Origin: Massilia sp. Root335 | Lineage (GTDB): Bacteria; Pseudomonadota; Gammaproteobacteria; Burkholderiales; Burkholderiaceae_D | DNA length: 50,859 nt | Direction: 5' to 3' | Assembly: GCF_001425685.1 (NCBI RefSeq) | Contig: NZ_LMCY01000007.1 | Coordinates: 83,818-134,676 of the forward strand | Shown: positions 34,676 through 44,343 of the stretch, in pieces | How positions within the stretch are numbered: the first letter of the stretch is position 1 | Layout: the number at the start of each line of letters is the position of its first letter | The notes under the pieces: generated by a model | Told to the model about the DNA's origin: nothing | The model's database searches: none | The model's input: only the letters and a program-made list of their open reading frames with translations | Made by a program: the position numbers and the translations under genes

Positions 34676-34706
34676 CTCATCAGTATCTTGATGATATGTT
34701 GGCAAC

Positions 34707-34729
34707 GCCCGCCATGCGGGCCTTTTTTT
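34707..34729 (+). terminator. Intrinsic terminator of nsrR
   Basis: GCCCGC-CAT-GCGGGC followed by CTTTTTTT: a perfect 6-bp GC stem with a T run. It separates nsrR from the hmp promoter, so the two genes are independent units. Confidence 0.88.
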
Positions 34730-34736
34730 GAACCGT

Positions 34737-34761
34737 AAATCTGCATTTTAAATGCATAATT
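34737..34761. promoter_or_regulatory. NsrR operator upstream of hmp
   Basis: AAATCTGCATTTTAAATGCA then TAATT: matches the NsrR consensus (GCATTT-N-AAATGC) better than the copy before nsrR. It ends 12 bp before the hmp start codon and includes a CATAAT that may be the -10 box. Confidence 0.85.
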
Positions 34762-34773
34762 AAAGGAACCAAG

Positions 34774-35967
34774 ATGATTTCCGAAGCATCCCGCCCCTAC
34801 ATCGATGCCAGCGTCCCCGTCCTGCGCCTGCATGGCCTGACGATCACCAAGCTGTTCTACACGAACATGCTGGGCGCGCATCCCGAGTTGACCCGCATCT
34901 TCAATATGGGCAACCAGGCAAGTGGGGCGCAGCAGCAATCGCTGGCATCGGCGGTGTTCGCCTATGCGGCCAACATCGGCAATCCGGGCGCGCTGGGTCC
35001 TGTCGTCGAGCGCATCGTGCACAAGCACGTGTCGATCGGCATCCGCGCCGAGCACTACCCGATCGTCGGCAAGCACCTGCTGGAATCCATCGCCGCCACG
35101 CTGGGCGACGCCGCCACGCCGCCGCTGCTGGACGCCTGGAAGGAAGCGTATAACTCGCTGGCCAGGCTGTTGATCGAAGCGGAAGCGAAGATGTACAGCA
35201 CGGCCGGCATCCAGCCGGGCGAGACCCGCCCGATGCGCGTCACCGACGTCACGACCGAAAGCTTCAACGTGCTGTCGATCCGCTTCGTCCCGGCGGACGG
35301 CAAACCGGTCCCCGCGTTCAGGCCGGGCCAGTACGTCAGCGTCGCCGTCGACCTGCCGGGCGGCCGCCACCAGCTGCGCCAGTACAGCCTGTCCGATGCA
35401 CCCGACGGCGCAAGCCTGCGCATCTCCGTCAAGCGCGAAGACAGCATCGACGACACGCCGGCCGGCGAAGTGTCGAACTGGCTGCACGCGAACGTCAAAC
35501 TCGGCGCCACCTTGCAGGTATCGCACCCGTTCGGCGAATTCACGCCCGAGACGGAAGGCGACAAGCCGCTCGTGCTGCTGTCGGCCGGCGTCGGCATCAC
35601 GCCGATGGTCTCCGCACTGAAGCGCGTGGCCGGCGTGAATCCGCAGCGCCGCGTGATCTTCGCGCATGCCGCCCGCGATGCCGCCCACCATGCGCTGCGT
35701 GCGGAAGTCGACGCGCTGCAGGCCGTGATGCCGAACCTGTCGGTCGTGACGTTCCACGAAGACGCGCAAGGCGCCGCCGGCGTCATCGAGGGACGCATGG
35801 ACGTGGCCAGGTTGCCGGCATGGCCGCGCGAGGAAGCGAACGTGTACCTGTGCGGACCGCACAAGTTCATGCAGGCGCAGTGGCTCGATTTGCTGCATGC
35901 CGGCGTGCCGGCGGGGCGTCTGTATCGCGAGGTGTTCGGGCCGGAGCTGCTGGATCACCTGCTCTGA
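34774..35967 (+). CDS. hmp: Flavohemoprotein / NO dioxygenase (Hmp)
   Basis: 397 aa. Detoxifies nitric oxide to nitrate with O2 and NAD(P)H. The N-terminal globin domain (about 1-140) has the proximal heme His85 (VHKHVSIG), and Tyr29 and Gln53 on the distal side as in E. coli Hmp. The FAD domain has RQYSLSD and RPGQYVSV-type blocks. The NAD domain has LLSAGVGITPMVSAL and VYLCGPHKFM. AAAGGA precedes the start. Regulated with nsrR by an NsrR-type site. Confidence 0.97.
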   Translation: MISEASRPYIDASVPVLRLHGLTITKLFYTNMLGAHPELTRIFNMGNQASGAQQQSLASAVFAYAANIGNPGALGPVVERIVHKHVSIGIRAEHYPIVGKHLLESIAATLGDAATPPLLDAWKEAYNSLARLLIEAEAKMYSTAGIQPGETRPMRVTDVTTESFNVLSIRFVPADGKPVPAFRPGQYVSVAVDLPGGRHQLRQYSLSDAPDGASLRISVKREDSIDDTPAGEVSNWLHANVKLGATLQVSHPFGEFTPETEGDKPLVLLSAGVGITPMVSALKRVAGVNPQRRVIFAHAARDAAHHALRAEVDALQAVMPNLSVVTFHEDAQGAAGVIEGRMDVARLPAWPREEANVYLCGPHKFMQAQWLDLLHAGVPAGRLYREVFGPELLDHLL

Positions 35968-35979
35968 GCCTGCGTGCGT

Positions 35980-36110
35980 CGAACGCGTGGGCGGAGGCAA
36001 TGCCCCCGGCATTACCTCCCGCCCACCCTACGTGCTTTCGTTGGGGGGCACCCGTGCCCACGCGTTTCATTACGTGCTCTCGTAGGGTGGGCACCCCGTG
36101 CCCACGCGTC
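35980..36110. repeat. Family A palindromic repeats between hmp and GIN lipoprotein gene
   Basis: At least three copies: a long palindrome GCGTGGGCGGAGG...CCTCCCGCCCACCC (about 35984-36031), a diverged copy at 36041-36066 (GGGGGGCACCCGTGCCCACG) and GTAGGGTGGGCACCCCGTGC to CCCACGCG (36082-36109). They fill the convergent junction and end 10 bp from the lipoprotein stop codon. Confidence 0.85.
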
Positions 36111-36119
36111 CCACCACAT

Positions 36120-36986
36120 TCAATTCACGACCTGGATGAGCGTCCCGCGCACGGTCCGCTGCGCGGGATTGCCGTACACGCGGATGCCGCCGGACCCGCT
36201 GTTCTGCGCGACCAGCGACTGCTTCACGTTCGCCGTGATGCCGCCCGATCCCGTCGCGGACAGGTCCGCCTGCTCGCTCGCGAGGTCGGCCAGGTCCAGG
36301 TGACCGGACCCGTTCGACCGCGCCGCCAGGCTGCGCACGGCGCCCGCCACGCGCAGCTGGCCCGAGCCGTTCAGGTTCGCCGTCACGTGCTCGCCCTGCA
36401 TGCGGCCGACGACCAGCCGGCCGGAACCGCTCATGGACACGGTGCCGCCGCCGCTCTGCAAGGTCGCCGCATCGATGCTGCCCGAACCGTTCATCGCCGC
36501 ATCCAGGCTGGCCACGCGGCCCGTCAGCAGCACCGAGCCCGAGCCCTGCTCGGCCACGACGAGCGGCGCGCCGTTCAGGTCCTGCACGGTCAGGTGGCCG
36601 GAACCGTTATGGCGCACGTCCGTCAGGCGCGGCACGGTATAGGTCACGCGCACGGCATGATTGGTGCGGAACGACCGCTCCTTCTCGATGACGAGGCGGT
36701 CGCCGCGCAGTTCCGTACGGATGAACGGCAGCAGGTTGCTGTCCGCCTCCACGACCAGCGACGTGGCCGGGCCGACGCGCACGTCGACCGTGATGGTGCC
36801 GTTCACTTCCAGTCCCGGCACGGTGGCGATCGCGCGTTCGTCGCGCGCGACCGCGCCGTTGCCTTCGACGCTGTCGTCGGAGAACGGCGTGCGGACGTGG
36901 TAGTCGCCATCGCCGTTCGGATTGACGATGATGGCGCAGCCGCCGAGGACGGCGCAAGTGATGGCGATGGCGAGCGGAGTACGCAT
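36120..36986 (-). CDS. Putative lipoprotein with head GIN domain (DUF2807)
   Basis: 288 aa. Signal peptide with a lipobox, AVLGGC, so Cys17 is probably lipidated. The mature protein is a parallel beta-solenoid of the GIN/DUF2807 type: eight GSG motifs at intervals of about 19-21 residues (NGSGHLTV, QGSGSVLL, NGSGSIDA, SGSGRLVV, NGSGQLRV, NGSGHLDL, TGSGGITA, SGSGGIRV). These proteins are common in Bacteroidetes and proteobacteria and have no known activity; a surface or envelope binding role is likely. It follows the Old Yellow Enzyme gene by 134 bp. Confidence 0.85.
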   Translation of the reverse strand: MRTPLAIAITCAVLGGCAIIVNPNGDGDYHVRTPFSDDSVEGNGAVARDERAIATVPGLEVNGTITVDVRVGPATSLVVEADSNLLPFIRTELRGDRLVIEKERSFRTNHAVRVTYTVPRLTDVRHNGSGHLTVQDLNGAPLVVAEQGSGSVLLTGRVASLDAAMNGSGSIDAATLQSGGGTVSMSGSGRLVVGRMQGEHVTANLNGSGQLRVAGAVRSLAARSNGSGHLDLADLASEQADLSATGSGGITANVKQSLVAQNSGSGGIRVYGNPAQRTVRGTLIQVVN

Positions 36987-37120
36987 GATGTCCTTTTCTT
37001 GTTGTCAGTGGATGGCGCGGCAAGGCCGACCATGCCACTGTAGCAAGGGCATCCGGCACCCGCCCGCGGCATGCGACAGGCGGTAGAAAAGACGGAATAA
37101 ACGGTCGCGGCGGGCGACGG

Positions 37121-38236
37121 TCAGCGCTGGCCCAGGCGCGTGCCGCCGAACAGGTGCTTGAATTCGTGCGGCTGCGAGCGCCAGTACTGCGGCGGCGCGC
37201 TGACCGTCGCACCCAGTTCCGCCGCCGCGTGCCACGGCCAGCGCGGGTCGTACAGCATGGCGCGCGCCAGCGCAACCATGTCGGCCTGGCCCGTCTGCAC
37301 GATCGTCTCGGCCTGCTTCGCTTCCGTGATCAGGCCCACGCCGATGGTCGGCATCGACGTCTGCGCCTTGATGCGGGCGGCGAATTCGATCTGGTAGCCC
37401 GGGCCGACGGGGATCTTCTGCTGCGGCGACACCCCGCCGCTCGACACGTGGATGAACTGGCACCCGAGCTTTTCGAGTGCGCGCGCCAGCACGAGACTCT
37501 GGTCCAGGTCCCAGCCGCCCTCGACCCAGTCGCTGGCCGAGATGCGCATGCCGACCGCCATCTCGGGCGCCACGGCGGCGCGCACTGCCTCAAACACCTC
37601 GAGCGGGAAGCGCATGCGGTTGTCCAGCGAACCGCCGTAACGATCGTCGCGCCGGTTCGACAGGGGCGACAGGAACTGGTGCAGCAGATAGCCGTGGGCG
37701 CCGTGCAGTTCGATGGCGTCCAGCCCCAGCGCATCGGCGCGGCGCGCGGCGGCGACGAAGCCGTCCTTCACGCGCTGCATGCCGGCCGCATCGAGCGACA
37801 GCGGCACGGTTTCACCGGCCGCATGCGGAATCGCGGACGGCGCCACGGTCTGCCAGCCGTTCGCCTGGCCGGCCGGGATGTTCGCCCCGCCCTGCCACGG
37901 CACCTCGCTCGACGCCTTGCGGCCCGCGTGGGCGAGCTGGATGGCGATCTTGATGGGCGCGTGCTTGCGCATGGCGTTCACCACCGGCTCCAGCGCGGCC
38001 GCGTGCTCGTCGGACCACAGGCCCAGGTCGGCGTGGGTGATGCGCCCCTCCTCCGTCACGGCCGTCGCCTCGATGATCAGGAGACCGGCGCCGGACAGCG
38101 CGAGATGGCCGAGGTGGATCATGTGCCAGTCGGTCGCGAAGCCCCGGTCGGCGGAGTATTGGCACATCGGCGCGATGGCGATCCGGTTGGCCAGCGCGAG
38201 CGGGCCGAGTCGGATCGGAGAGAACAGCTTGCTCAT
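37121..38236 (-). CDS. Old Yellow Enzyme, YqjM/XenA-type flavin oxidoreductase
   Basis: 371-aa FMN-dependent ene-reductase that uses NAD(P)H to reduce activated C=C bonds or nitro groups. It is of the thermophilic-like/YqjM class, as shown by the N-terminal APMCQYSAD (Cys26 and Tyr28), ELHGAHGYLLHQFLSP for the substrate-binding His pair, and RYGGSLDNRMRF. C-terminal GPGYQIEFA, TIGVGLI and ALARAMLYDP form the phosphate-binding end of the TIM barrel. The start MSKLFSPI is used; the in-frame extension to 38293 runs through a repeat copy. Confidence 0.94.
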   Translation of the reverse strand: MSKLFSPIRLGPLALANRIAIAPMCQYSADRGFATDWHMIHLGHLALSGAGLLIIEATAVTEEGRITHADLGLWSDEHAAALEPVVNAMRKHAPIKIAIQLAHAGRKASSEVPWQGGANIPAGQANGWQTVAPSAIPHAAGETVPLSLDAAGMQRVKDGFVAAARRADALGLDAIELHGAHGYLLHQFLSPLSNRRDDRYGGSLDNRMRFPLEVFEAVRAAVAPEMAVGMRISASDWVEGGWDLDQSLVLARALEKLGCQFIHVSSGGVSPQQKIPVGPGYQIEFAARIKAQTSMPTIGVGLITEAKQAETIVQTGQADMVALARAMLYDPRWPWHAAAELGATVSAPPQYWRSQPHEFKHLFGGTRLGQR

Positions 38237-38256
38237 GGGTGGTGCACTCCCTTGAC

Positions 38257-38425
38257 GTAGGGTGGGCACCCCGTGCCCACCAAATGCATGCATAAAGGGA
38301 TAGTCTAGCGCGCGCGGTTAAAACGCGCTTTTCGGGAACGGATACGTGCGTTGGACGCGTGGGCGGAGGCCGCCCACCCTACCCGTAACGCCAACGTAGG
38401 GTGGGCACCCCGTGCCCACGCGTTC
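38257..38425. repeat. Family A palindromic repeats between astE and Old Yellow Enzyme gene
   Basis: Three copies: GTAGGGTGGGCACCCCGTGC to CCACC (38257-38281), a variant GCGTGGGCGGAGGCCGCCCA to CCC (about 38356-38384), and GTAGGGTGGGCACCCCGTGC to CCCACGCG (38396-38425). They lie in a 210-bp gap between two genes of the same direction, just after the astE stop codon. Confidence 0.85.
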
Positions 38426-38446
38426 AACCGGCGGTGCCAGGCACGA

Positions 38447-39454
38447 TCAATCCGCGCGGACGACCATGATCCCCGCCCTTAGCCCGACCCGCACGTCCGG
38501 ATTCGGGAACACGACATACTCTTCGTCGTGCTGAACGGTATAAACCGTATCGCCATCCCGCGCGATCACGTCGCCCTTCCTGAGCGGCGTGAAGTTCTCG
38601 GTGTCGCGCCCGAAACTCATCGTGAACGCATCGGACAGCTTGGTGATCGACTGCGCGGTATTGAACACGATGGGCGCCTTGCCCTCTCCCGCCGTCGAAC
38701 CGCGCAGCAGTCCGTGCAAGGCCGCCGCCATCGCCGCGAACTGCGCAAGGTCGTTCTGGCCCAGCGTGCCGATGCGCCCCAGTTCCACGGTGGTGCCCGC
38801 GGTGGCGTGCCGTTCGGCCGTCCAGTAACTGTACGTGCCGGCGGAGGCCGGGTTCATGATGACGGCTTCGATGCCGCCGACACCCAGCCACGCGATCAGC
38901 TCACGGCGCGCTTCGGCCGCGATCAGTTCCGGCACGATCGCAAAACGGGGATAGCGCGATCCGCGGATCGCCGTGTGCAGGTCGAGGTGCCAGCGGCGCG
39001 GGCCGCTGCCGTCGAAGAAGCCGGCGGTCGCCGCGATCAGCGCGTCCGCCCGGCCGGCCTCGAAGGTGCCTGCCAGGTCGCCGCGCTGGTCGCGGAACAT
39101 GCGGTTCAGGTCCGCATCGATGAAGCGCTTGCCGGCCGCGATCGCGTCGATGTTCCCGACGCACAGCATCAGGTCCACCGCGAGTGCTGAGGGCGCGCGC
39201 GACAGCGCCTCGATGGCGTAGGCCACCATCTCGATCGGCCCCGTCTCGTCGCCGTGCACACCCACCGACAGCAGCACGGCGGGACGATGCCGCGACGGCA
39301 CGGCCGCCTTCACCGTCAGCACGCCCTTCGCAGGCTGGCCGACCGTGAAGCCGGCGCCTGCGAAGCGGGCCGCCACCTCGCCGAAGTCGGCCTGGGCCAG
39401 CGCCCGGATCTCCTTCGGCAAGGTATCCAACTGAGCGAACGAAGCGGCCGCCAT
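38447..39454 (-). CDS. astE: Succinylglutamate desuccinylase (AstE)
   Basis: 335-aa zinc hydrolase, last step of the AST arginine pathway: N-succinylglutamate to glutamate plus succinate. Zn-binding residues are in SVGVHGDETGP (His and Glu) and WHLDLHTAIRG (His). The FIDADLNRMFRDQ and PEL blocks are typical. It starts 4 nt after gdhB with no clear ribosome site, so it is very likely translationally coupled to gdhB. It is thereby detached from the rest of the ast genes. Confidence 0.95.
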   Translation of the reverse strand: MAAASFAQLDTLPKEIRALAQADFGEVAARFAGAGFTVGQPAKGVLTVKAAVPSRHRPAVLLSVGVHGDETGPIEMVAYAIEALSRAPSALAVDLMLCVGNIDAIAAGKRFIDADLNRMFRDQRGDLAGTFEAGRADALIAATAGFFDGSGPRRWHLDLHTAIRGSRYPRFAIVPELIAAEARRELIAWLGVGGIEAVIMNPASAGTYSYWTAERHATAGTTVELGRIGTLGQNDLAQFAAMAAALHGLLRGSTAGEGKAPIVFNTAQSITKLSDAFTMSFGRDTENFTPLRKGDVIARDGDTVYTVQHDEEYVVFPNPDVRVGLRAGIMVVRAD

Positions 39455-39458
39455 CGCG

Positions 39459-42400
39459 TTACGCCAGCGTCGCGACGGTGAGGGCCGCGGTGCCCGCTGC
39501 GATGCGGTCCGGGCTCGAACCTTCCGACAGCGACCACACGGCCAGCATCGCCTGTTCGAGGTCGGTCGGCTGGACGTAGCCGCCGGACAGGCCCATCGCC
39601 GCCGTCAGCTCGCGCACCGCGGCCTGCATGTCGCCGGTGGCGCGGCTCGCTTCCAGCACCTCCAGCAGCAGGCGTTGCTGCGTGCGGCGCAGGGCCTGCA
39701 GCGCGTAGTTGCGCAGCTGTTCCTGCGACTTGCTGATGGCCGGCAGCTTGAGGCCGCGCTCCAGCGTGTCGATGCCGGCCTGCCCGCGCAACAGCATGCC
39801 GACGCGCAGGAACTCGGCCAGCGACATGCCCTGCGGACGCTGGACGGAGACGGCCGCGAACAGGAAGGCGGCCAGCGATTCGACCGTATCGACGGCTTTC
39901 CACGCCTGCACGAACGACGACGACAGGCCGGCCTGCGCATCGGCATCCGACTTCGCCGGCATCAGCTGGCGCAGTTGCTCCGGCTGGGCGAACAGGTTCG
40001 ACAGCTCTTCCATGCCGCCGGCGCCGGCCTGTTCCGCCGGCAGCGACAGCACGCCTTCGATCACGGTGCGCAGCATCACGCGGGTGCGCGCATCGACCGT
40101 CTGCGACACGTCGCGCGGCACGACCAGCGCGTCATGGTCCAGCGCCTCGAACACGTGCGCCAGGTGCAGCGCGGCCCAGGCCTGGCCCCACGCTTTCACG
40201 ACCTCGGCGTCGTCGATGCGGTGTTCCAGCGCCAGGTCGCGCAGCATCAGCGGGCCGCAGCGGTTGACGGATTCGTTCGCCAGCACGGTCGCGAGGATCG
40301 CATTGGCCAGCGGATGCGCCAGCGGATCGCGCGTCGCCACCAGTTGCGCCGGGAAGTACGGGCGCAGGATGGTCTCGGCCCACGGCAGGCCGGTGAGCGG
40401 CAGCGCGGCCAGCAGGCGCTTGAAGCGGTTCTTGACGTTGGCGACGACGACGGCCAGTTCCGGCGTCGTGAGGCCCAGGCCGAGGGCCTTGCGGCGCTGC
40501 AGTTCCGTCTCGCTCGGCAGCTGTTCCAGCTCGCGCGACACGGCGCCTTCCGCCTCGAGGCTCGCGATCAGCGCGGCATAGCCGTCGACGACCGCGCTGT
40601 TCGATTGCGCCTGCGCCTCGCGCACCAGCAGGTGCGTCTGCAGCGTGTTGTCGCGCAGGACCAGCTTCTCGATATCGCCCGTCATTTCCGTCAGCAGGCG
40701 GTTGCGCTCGCCCTCTTCCAGCTGGCCGGCGTTGACTTCGGTGTCGAGCCAGATCTTGACGTTGACTTCGTGGTCGGAGCAGTCCACGCCGGCCGAGTTG
40801 TCGATCGCATCGGTGAAGATGCGGCCGCCGGCCAGTGCGAATTCGATACGGCCGGCCTGGGTCGCGCCCAGGTTGCCGCCTTCCGCCACGACCTTCACGC
40901 GCAGCTCGTTGCCGTTGACGCGGATGTTGTCGTTGGCGCGGTCCTTCACCTGCGCGTGGGTCTCGTTCGACGCCTTGATGTAGGTGCCGATGCCGCCGTT
41001 GTAGAACAGGTCGACCGGTGCCAGCAGGATGCGGTGCATCAGTTCTTCCGGCGTGAGCGAGGTCTCGGCGATGTCGAGCGCTTCACGCACCTGCGGCGAC
41101 AGCTCGATGTGGCGCGCGGTGCGCGGGAACACGCCGCCGCCTTCCGAGATCAGGTCCTTGTCGTAGTCTTCCCAGGAACTACGTGGCAGCGCGAACATGC
41201 GCTTGCGCTCGTTGAACGAGACGACGACGTCCGGATTCGGGTCGAGGAAGATGTGGCGGTGGTCGAACGCGGCCAGCACTTTCAGCTGGCGCGACAGCAG
41301 CACGCCGTTGCCGAACACGTCGCCCGACATGTCGCCCACGCCGACCATCGTCACCGGGGTCGTGTTCATGTCGTGGCCCATCTCGTAGAAGTGGCGTTTC
41401 ACCGCTTCGAACGCGCCCTTCGCCGTGATGCCCATCTTCTTGTGATCGTAGCCGTTCGAACCGCCCGACGCGAACGCGTCGCCGAGCCAGAAGCCGCGCG
41501 AGACGGCGATGCTGTTGGCGATGTCGGAGAAGGTCGCGGTGCCCTTGTCGGCGGCCACCACGAGGTACGGGTCGTCCTGGTCGTAGCGCACGGTGTCGCC
41601 AGGGGGCACGATCTCGCCGCGCACGCGGTTGTCCGTCATTTCCAGCAGGCTCGCGATGAACAGGCGGTAGACGGCTTCGCCTTCGGCCGCGACGACGTCA
41701 CGTGCGGCATCCTTCGGCATCTGCTTGCAGACGAAACCGCCCTTCGAGCCGGCCGGCACGATGACGGCGTTCTTGACCATCTGCGCCTTCACGAGGCCCA
41801 GCACTTCGGTACGGTAGTCTTCCATGCGATCGGACCAGCGCAGGCCGCCGCGGGCGACCGGGCCGCCGCGCAGGTGCAGGCCTTCGAAGCGGCGCGAGAA
41901 CACGTAGATCTCGCGGAACGGACGCGGTTCCGGCACCAGTGCCAGGTGGCTCGTGTCGAACTTGAAGATGATCTTGTCGCCGCGATTTTCGGCCGTCCCC
42001 TGGAAGTAGTTGGTGCGCACGGTCGCCATCACGAGGTCGACCAGCGCGGCCATGATTTCCTCGGTGTCGGCGTGGTTGACGGTGGCGAGACCCGCCTTCA
42101 GCGCGGCCAGCTTGGCGTCGCCCGCTGCGCGTTCCTCGTCCGACAACGCCGGATCGAAGCGCAGCGCGAAGCCTTCCACGAGCTCCTTGACGAGCGCCGC
42201 GCGCGGGCGCAGCGTTTCTGCCATGTAGCGGGTCGAGAACTTGCTGCCGGCCTGGCGCCAGTAGCTGATGTAGGCGCGCACCAGCTGCACTTCGCGCATC
42301 GACAGGCCGCCTTCGATCGTGAGACCGTTCAGGCGGCCGTCTTCCGCTTCGTCGTTGAACAGCGCGGCGAACAGTTCGTCGGCCACGTCGACGACGCCCG

Positions 42401-44216
42401 GTTTCGCCAGCTTGGCGGCGGAATCCGCGTCGACGATCAGGCTCGTGATGTAGCGGCGGGTGCCGTCGGCCGTGTCGATCCAGAAGCTCTGTTCGCGGTC
42501 GATGGCGACGCCCGCGTTCTGCAGCGCCGGCAGGATGCGCGACAGCGACGGCATCGTGCCCGTCGAGTACAGGCGCAGGGAGGTGACGCCCGCTTCATCC
42601 GTCTCGATACGGACCGATACGTGGCCCTGCTGGCCGTTCGCGAGGATCGCCCCGACGTCGCGGAAGGCGATTTCCGGCGCGGTGGCGGCCACGTAGTTCA
42701 CGGGCAGCGTGGGCAGGATCTTGCGCAGCGCGTTGCGGGTCGGGACGTCTTCGACCGTGTCGGTCAGCGCGGTGTAGCGGTCATGCCAGCCGTCCAGCAC
42801 GGACAGCAGCGGTTTCTGGATGTCGGTTTCCAGGTCGAGCGGATAGCGCGCGGCCTGCGCGATCAGGTACACGCGGGCCAGCGGGCCATCGGCGACGAGG
42901 GTCTGCGTGCGCACGTCGACGGCGCCCGAGCTGTCCTTCAGCGCCTGCGCCAGCGCGGCGACGACGGCGGCGCTGTAGCGCTCGCGCGGCAGGTAGACGA
43001 GGACGTTCAGGTGGCGCTGGTACACGTCGCGGCGGGCGAACACTTTCGCGCGCGGCTGCTTGTACAGCGAGACGACGGAGCTGCACACCTGGGCGAGCCA
43101 CTCCGGGTCCGCTTCCAGCGCTTCGGTGCGCGGCAGCGATTCCAGGATCTCGAGGAATTTCTCGGCGCGGAAGCCTTCCTGGCGCACGCCGGCGATGGAC
43201 AGCACTTGCGCCACGCGGCCGCGCGCGAACGGCAGGCGCGCCAGCGGGGTCGCGGTGGCGGCGCGGGTGAACAGGCCGACGAAGCAGTGTTCGCCGATCG
43301 TATTGCCCTGCGTGTCGGTGTCGCGCACGCCGATGAAGTCCAGCGGCTGGTCGCGGTGCAGGGTGCCGGCCACGTCGGCCTTCACGATCGACAGCGTCTC
43401 GTCGCGCTTGGACAGGATCTCGAAGTCGCCCGGGATGTTCTGCAGGCAGGTGCCGTACACGGGGTGCGCCGTGTCCTGCAGCACGCCGATGCGGCTCGGG
43501 ATGTCGCGTTCCAGTTCGCGCACGCCCGGCTTCACGAAGTAATACGCGTAGCCGAACGGCTCGAAGCCTTCGTTCTTGGCCCACTCGAGGAAGGCGGCCA
43601 CTTCCTGGCCGGACGGCGTGCCCTGGGCCGCCGCCGCTGCCGCGACGGCCGTCATACGGTCGGCCATGGCGACGGCGTCGCGGTGCACGATGGCGGCGTC
43701 GCGCGCGACCATCTGGATGCGCGCGACCAGTTCGGCGAGTTCGTCCTGCGGCAGGTCTTCGGCCAGCAGGCACAGGACATACGATTCCAGCGGCGCGCCC
43801 GCTTCGCCGACGGCGACCACGCGGCCGGCGGCGTCGCGGCGCACCGGCAGCACCGTATTCAATACGCCCGACGCGACGACGCGCTGGCGGCGCAGCGCCA
43901 TCACGAACGAGTCGACGAGGTAGGGCATGTCCTCGTTCAGGATCAGCAGTGACGTCGACATGCCGCAGCGCCCGTCCGTGTAGCGATTCTCCGCGATCTG
44001 GCAGCCGTCGGTCGTGCGCTGCGCCACCTGGGCGAAAGCGTCCCACAGGATGGCGGCGAGGTTGCGCGGATCGATGCCGGCGAGGTCGTCCTCGTCGAGG
44101 GCGCCGATCCAGGCGCCGATCAGCGCGCCCACCTGCTCGGGGGCGCCGGCCGGCTTGTTCTCATTGACCAACGCGAGGGTTTGCGTGCGCAGATCGTGAG
44201 GCATGTCTTTGTTCAT
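39459..44216 (-). CDS. gdhB: NAD-specific glutamate dehydrogenase, large (GDH-180) type
   Basis: 1585 aa. Oxidises glutamate to 2-oxoglutarate and ammonia with NAD+; this large class serves catabolism. The central catalytic part has ARGGLRWSDRMEDYRTEVLG, MVKNAVIVPAGSKGGFVCK and GGSNGYDHKKMGITAKGAFE; long N-terminal (ACT-like regulatory) and C-terminal regions flank it. The start MNKDMPHDL has GGAG and is preferred to an in-frame Met at 44270. It lies between astB and astE; in Pseudomonas gdhB is elsewhere but shares arginine control. Its position ties the end of the AST route to the TCA cycle. Confidence 0.96.
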   Translation of the reverse strand: MNKDMPHDLRTQTLALVNENKPAGAPEQVGALIGAWIGALDEDDLAGIDPRNLAAILWDAFAQVAQRTTDGCQIAENRYTDGRCGMSTSLLILNEDMPYLVDSFVMALRRQRVVASGVLNTVLPVRRDAAGRVVAVGEAGAPLESYVLCLLAEDLPQDELAELVARIQMVARDAAIVHRDAVAMADRMTAVAAAAAAQGTPSGQEVAAFLEWAKNEGFEPFGYAYYFVKPGVRELERDIPSRIGVLQDTAHPVYGTCLQNIPGDFEILSKRDETLSIVKADVAGTLHRDQPLDFIGVRDTDTQGNTIGEHCFVGLFTRAATATPLARLPFARGRVAQVLSIAGVRQEGFRAEKFLEILESLPRTEALEADPEWLAQVCSSVVSLYKQPRAKVFARRDVYQRHLNVLVYLPRERYSAAVVAALAQALKDSSGAVDVRTQTLVADGPLARVYLIAQAARYPLDLETDIQKPLLSVLDGWHDRYTALTDTVEDVPTRNALRKILPTLPVNYVAATAPEIAFRDVGAILANGQQGHVSVRIETDEAGVTSLRLYSTGTMPSLSRILPALQNAGVAIDREQSFWIDTADGTRRYITSLIVDADSAAKLAKPGVVDVADELFAALFNDEAEDGRLNGLTIEGGLSMREVQLVRAYISYWRQAGSKFSTRYMAETLRPRAALVKELVEGFALRFDPALSDEERAAGDAKLAALKAGLATVNHADTEEIMAALVDLVMATVRTNYFQGTAENRGDKIIFKFDTSHLALVPEPRPFREIYVFSRRFEGLHLRGGPVARGGLRWSDRMEDYRTEVLGLVKAQMVKNAVIVPAGSKGGFVCKQMPKDAARDVVAAEGEAVYRLFIASLLEMTDNRVRGEIVPPGDTVRYDQDDPYLVVAADKGTATFSDIANSIAVSRGFWLGDAFASGGSNGYDHKKMGITAKGAFEAVKRHFYEMGHDMNTTPVTMVGVGDMSGDVFGNGVLLSRQLKVLAAFDHRHIFLDPNPDVVVSFNERKRMFALPRSSWEDYDKDLISEGGGVFPRTARHIELSPQVREALDIAETSLTPEELMHRILLAPVDLFYNGGIGTYIKASNETHAQVKDRANDNIRVNGNELRVKVVAEGGNLGATQAGRIEFALAGGRIFTDAIDNSAGVDCSDHEVNVKIWLDTEVNAGQLEEGERNRLLTEMTGDIEKLVLRDNTLQTHLLVREAQAQSNSAVVDGYAALIASLEAEGAVSRELEQLPSETELQRRKALGLGLTTPELAVVVANVKNRFKRLLAALPLTGLPWAETILRPYFPAQLVATRDPLAHPLANAILATVLANESVNRCGPLMLRDLALEHRIDDAEVVKAWGQAWAALHLAHVFEALDHDALVVPRDVSQTVDARTRVMLRTVIEGVLSLPAEQAGAGGMEELSNLFAQPEQLRQLMPAKSDADAQAGLSSSFVQAWKAVDTVESLAAFLFAAVSVQRPQGMSLAEFLRVGMLLRGQAGIDTLERGLKLPAISKSQEQLRNYALQALRRTQQRLLLEVLEASRATGDMQAAVRELTAAMGLSGGYVQPTDLEQAMLAVWSLSEGSSPDRIAAGTAALTVATLA

Positions 44217-44343
44217 TTGCTTCTCCAAAGCTGATAGTTGCGCCGGGTTCGTCACGGCTTGTGGCCACATGTTCCCGGCTTGTATGGACAGGGTTGTCCC
44301 GTCCAGATTCTTGCTTCCTTGTTACCGGAAACTATCCTTTACT

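Noticed and set aside
39675..43952. Very long plus-strand frame opposite gdhB
   Set aside because: Antisense of a certain gene in high-GC DNA; low-complexity Arg/His/Val/Gln composition and no family match.
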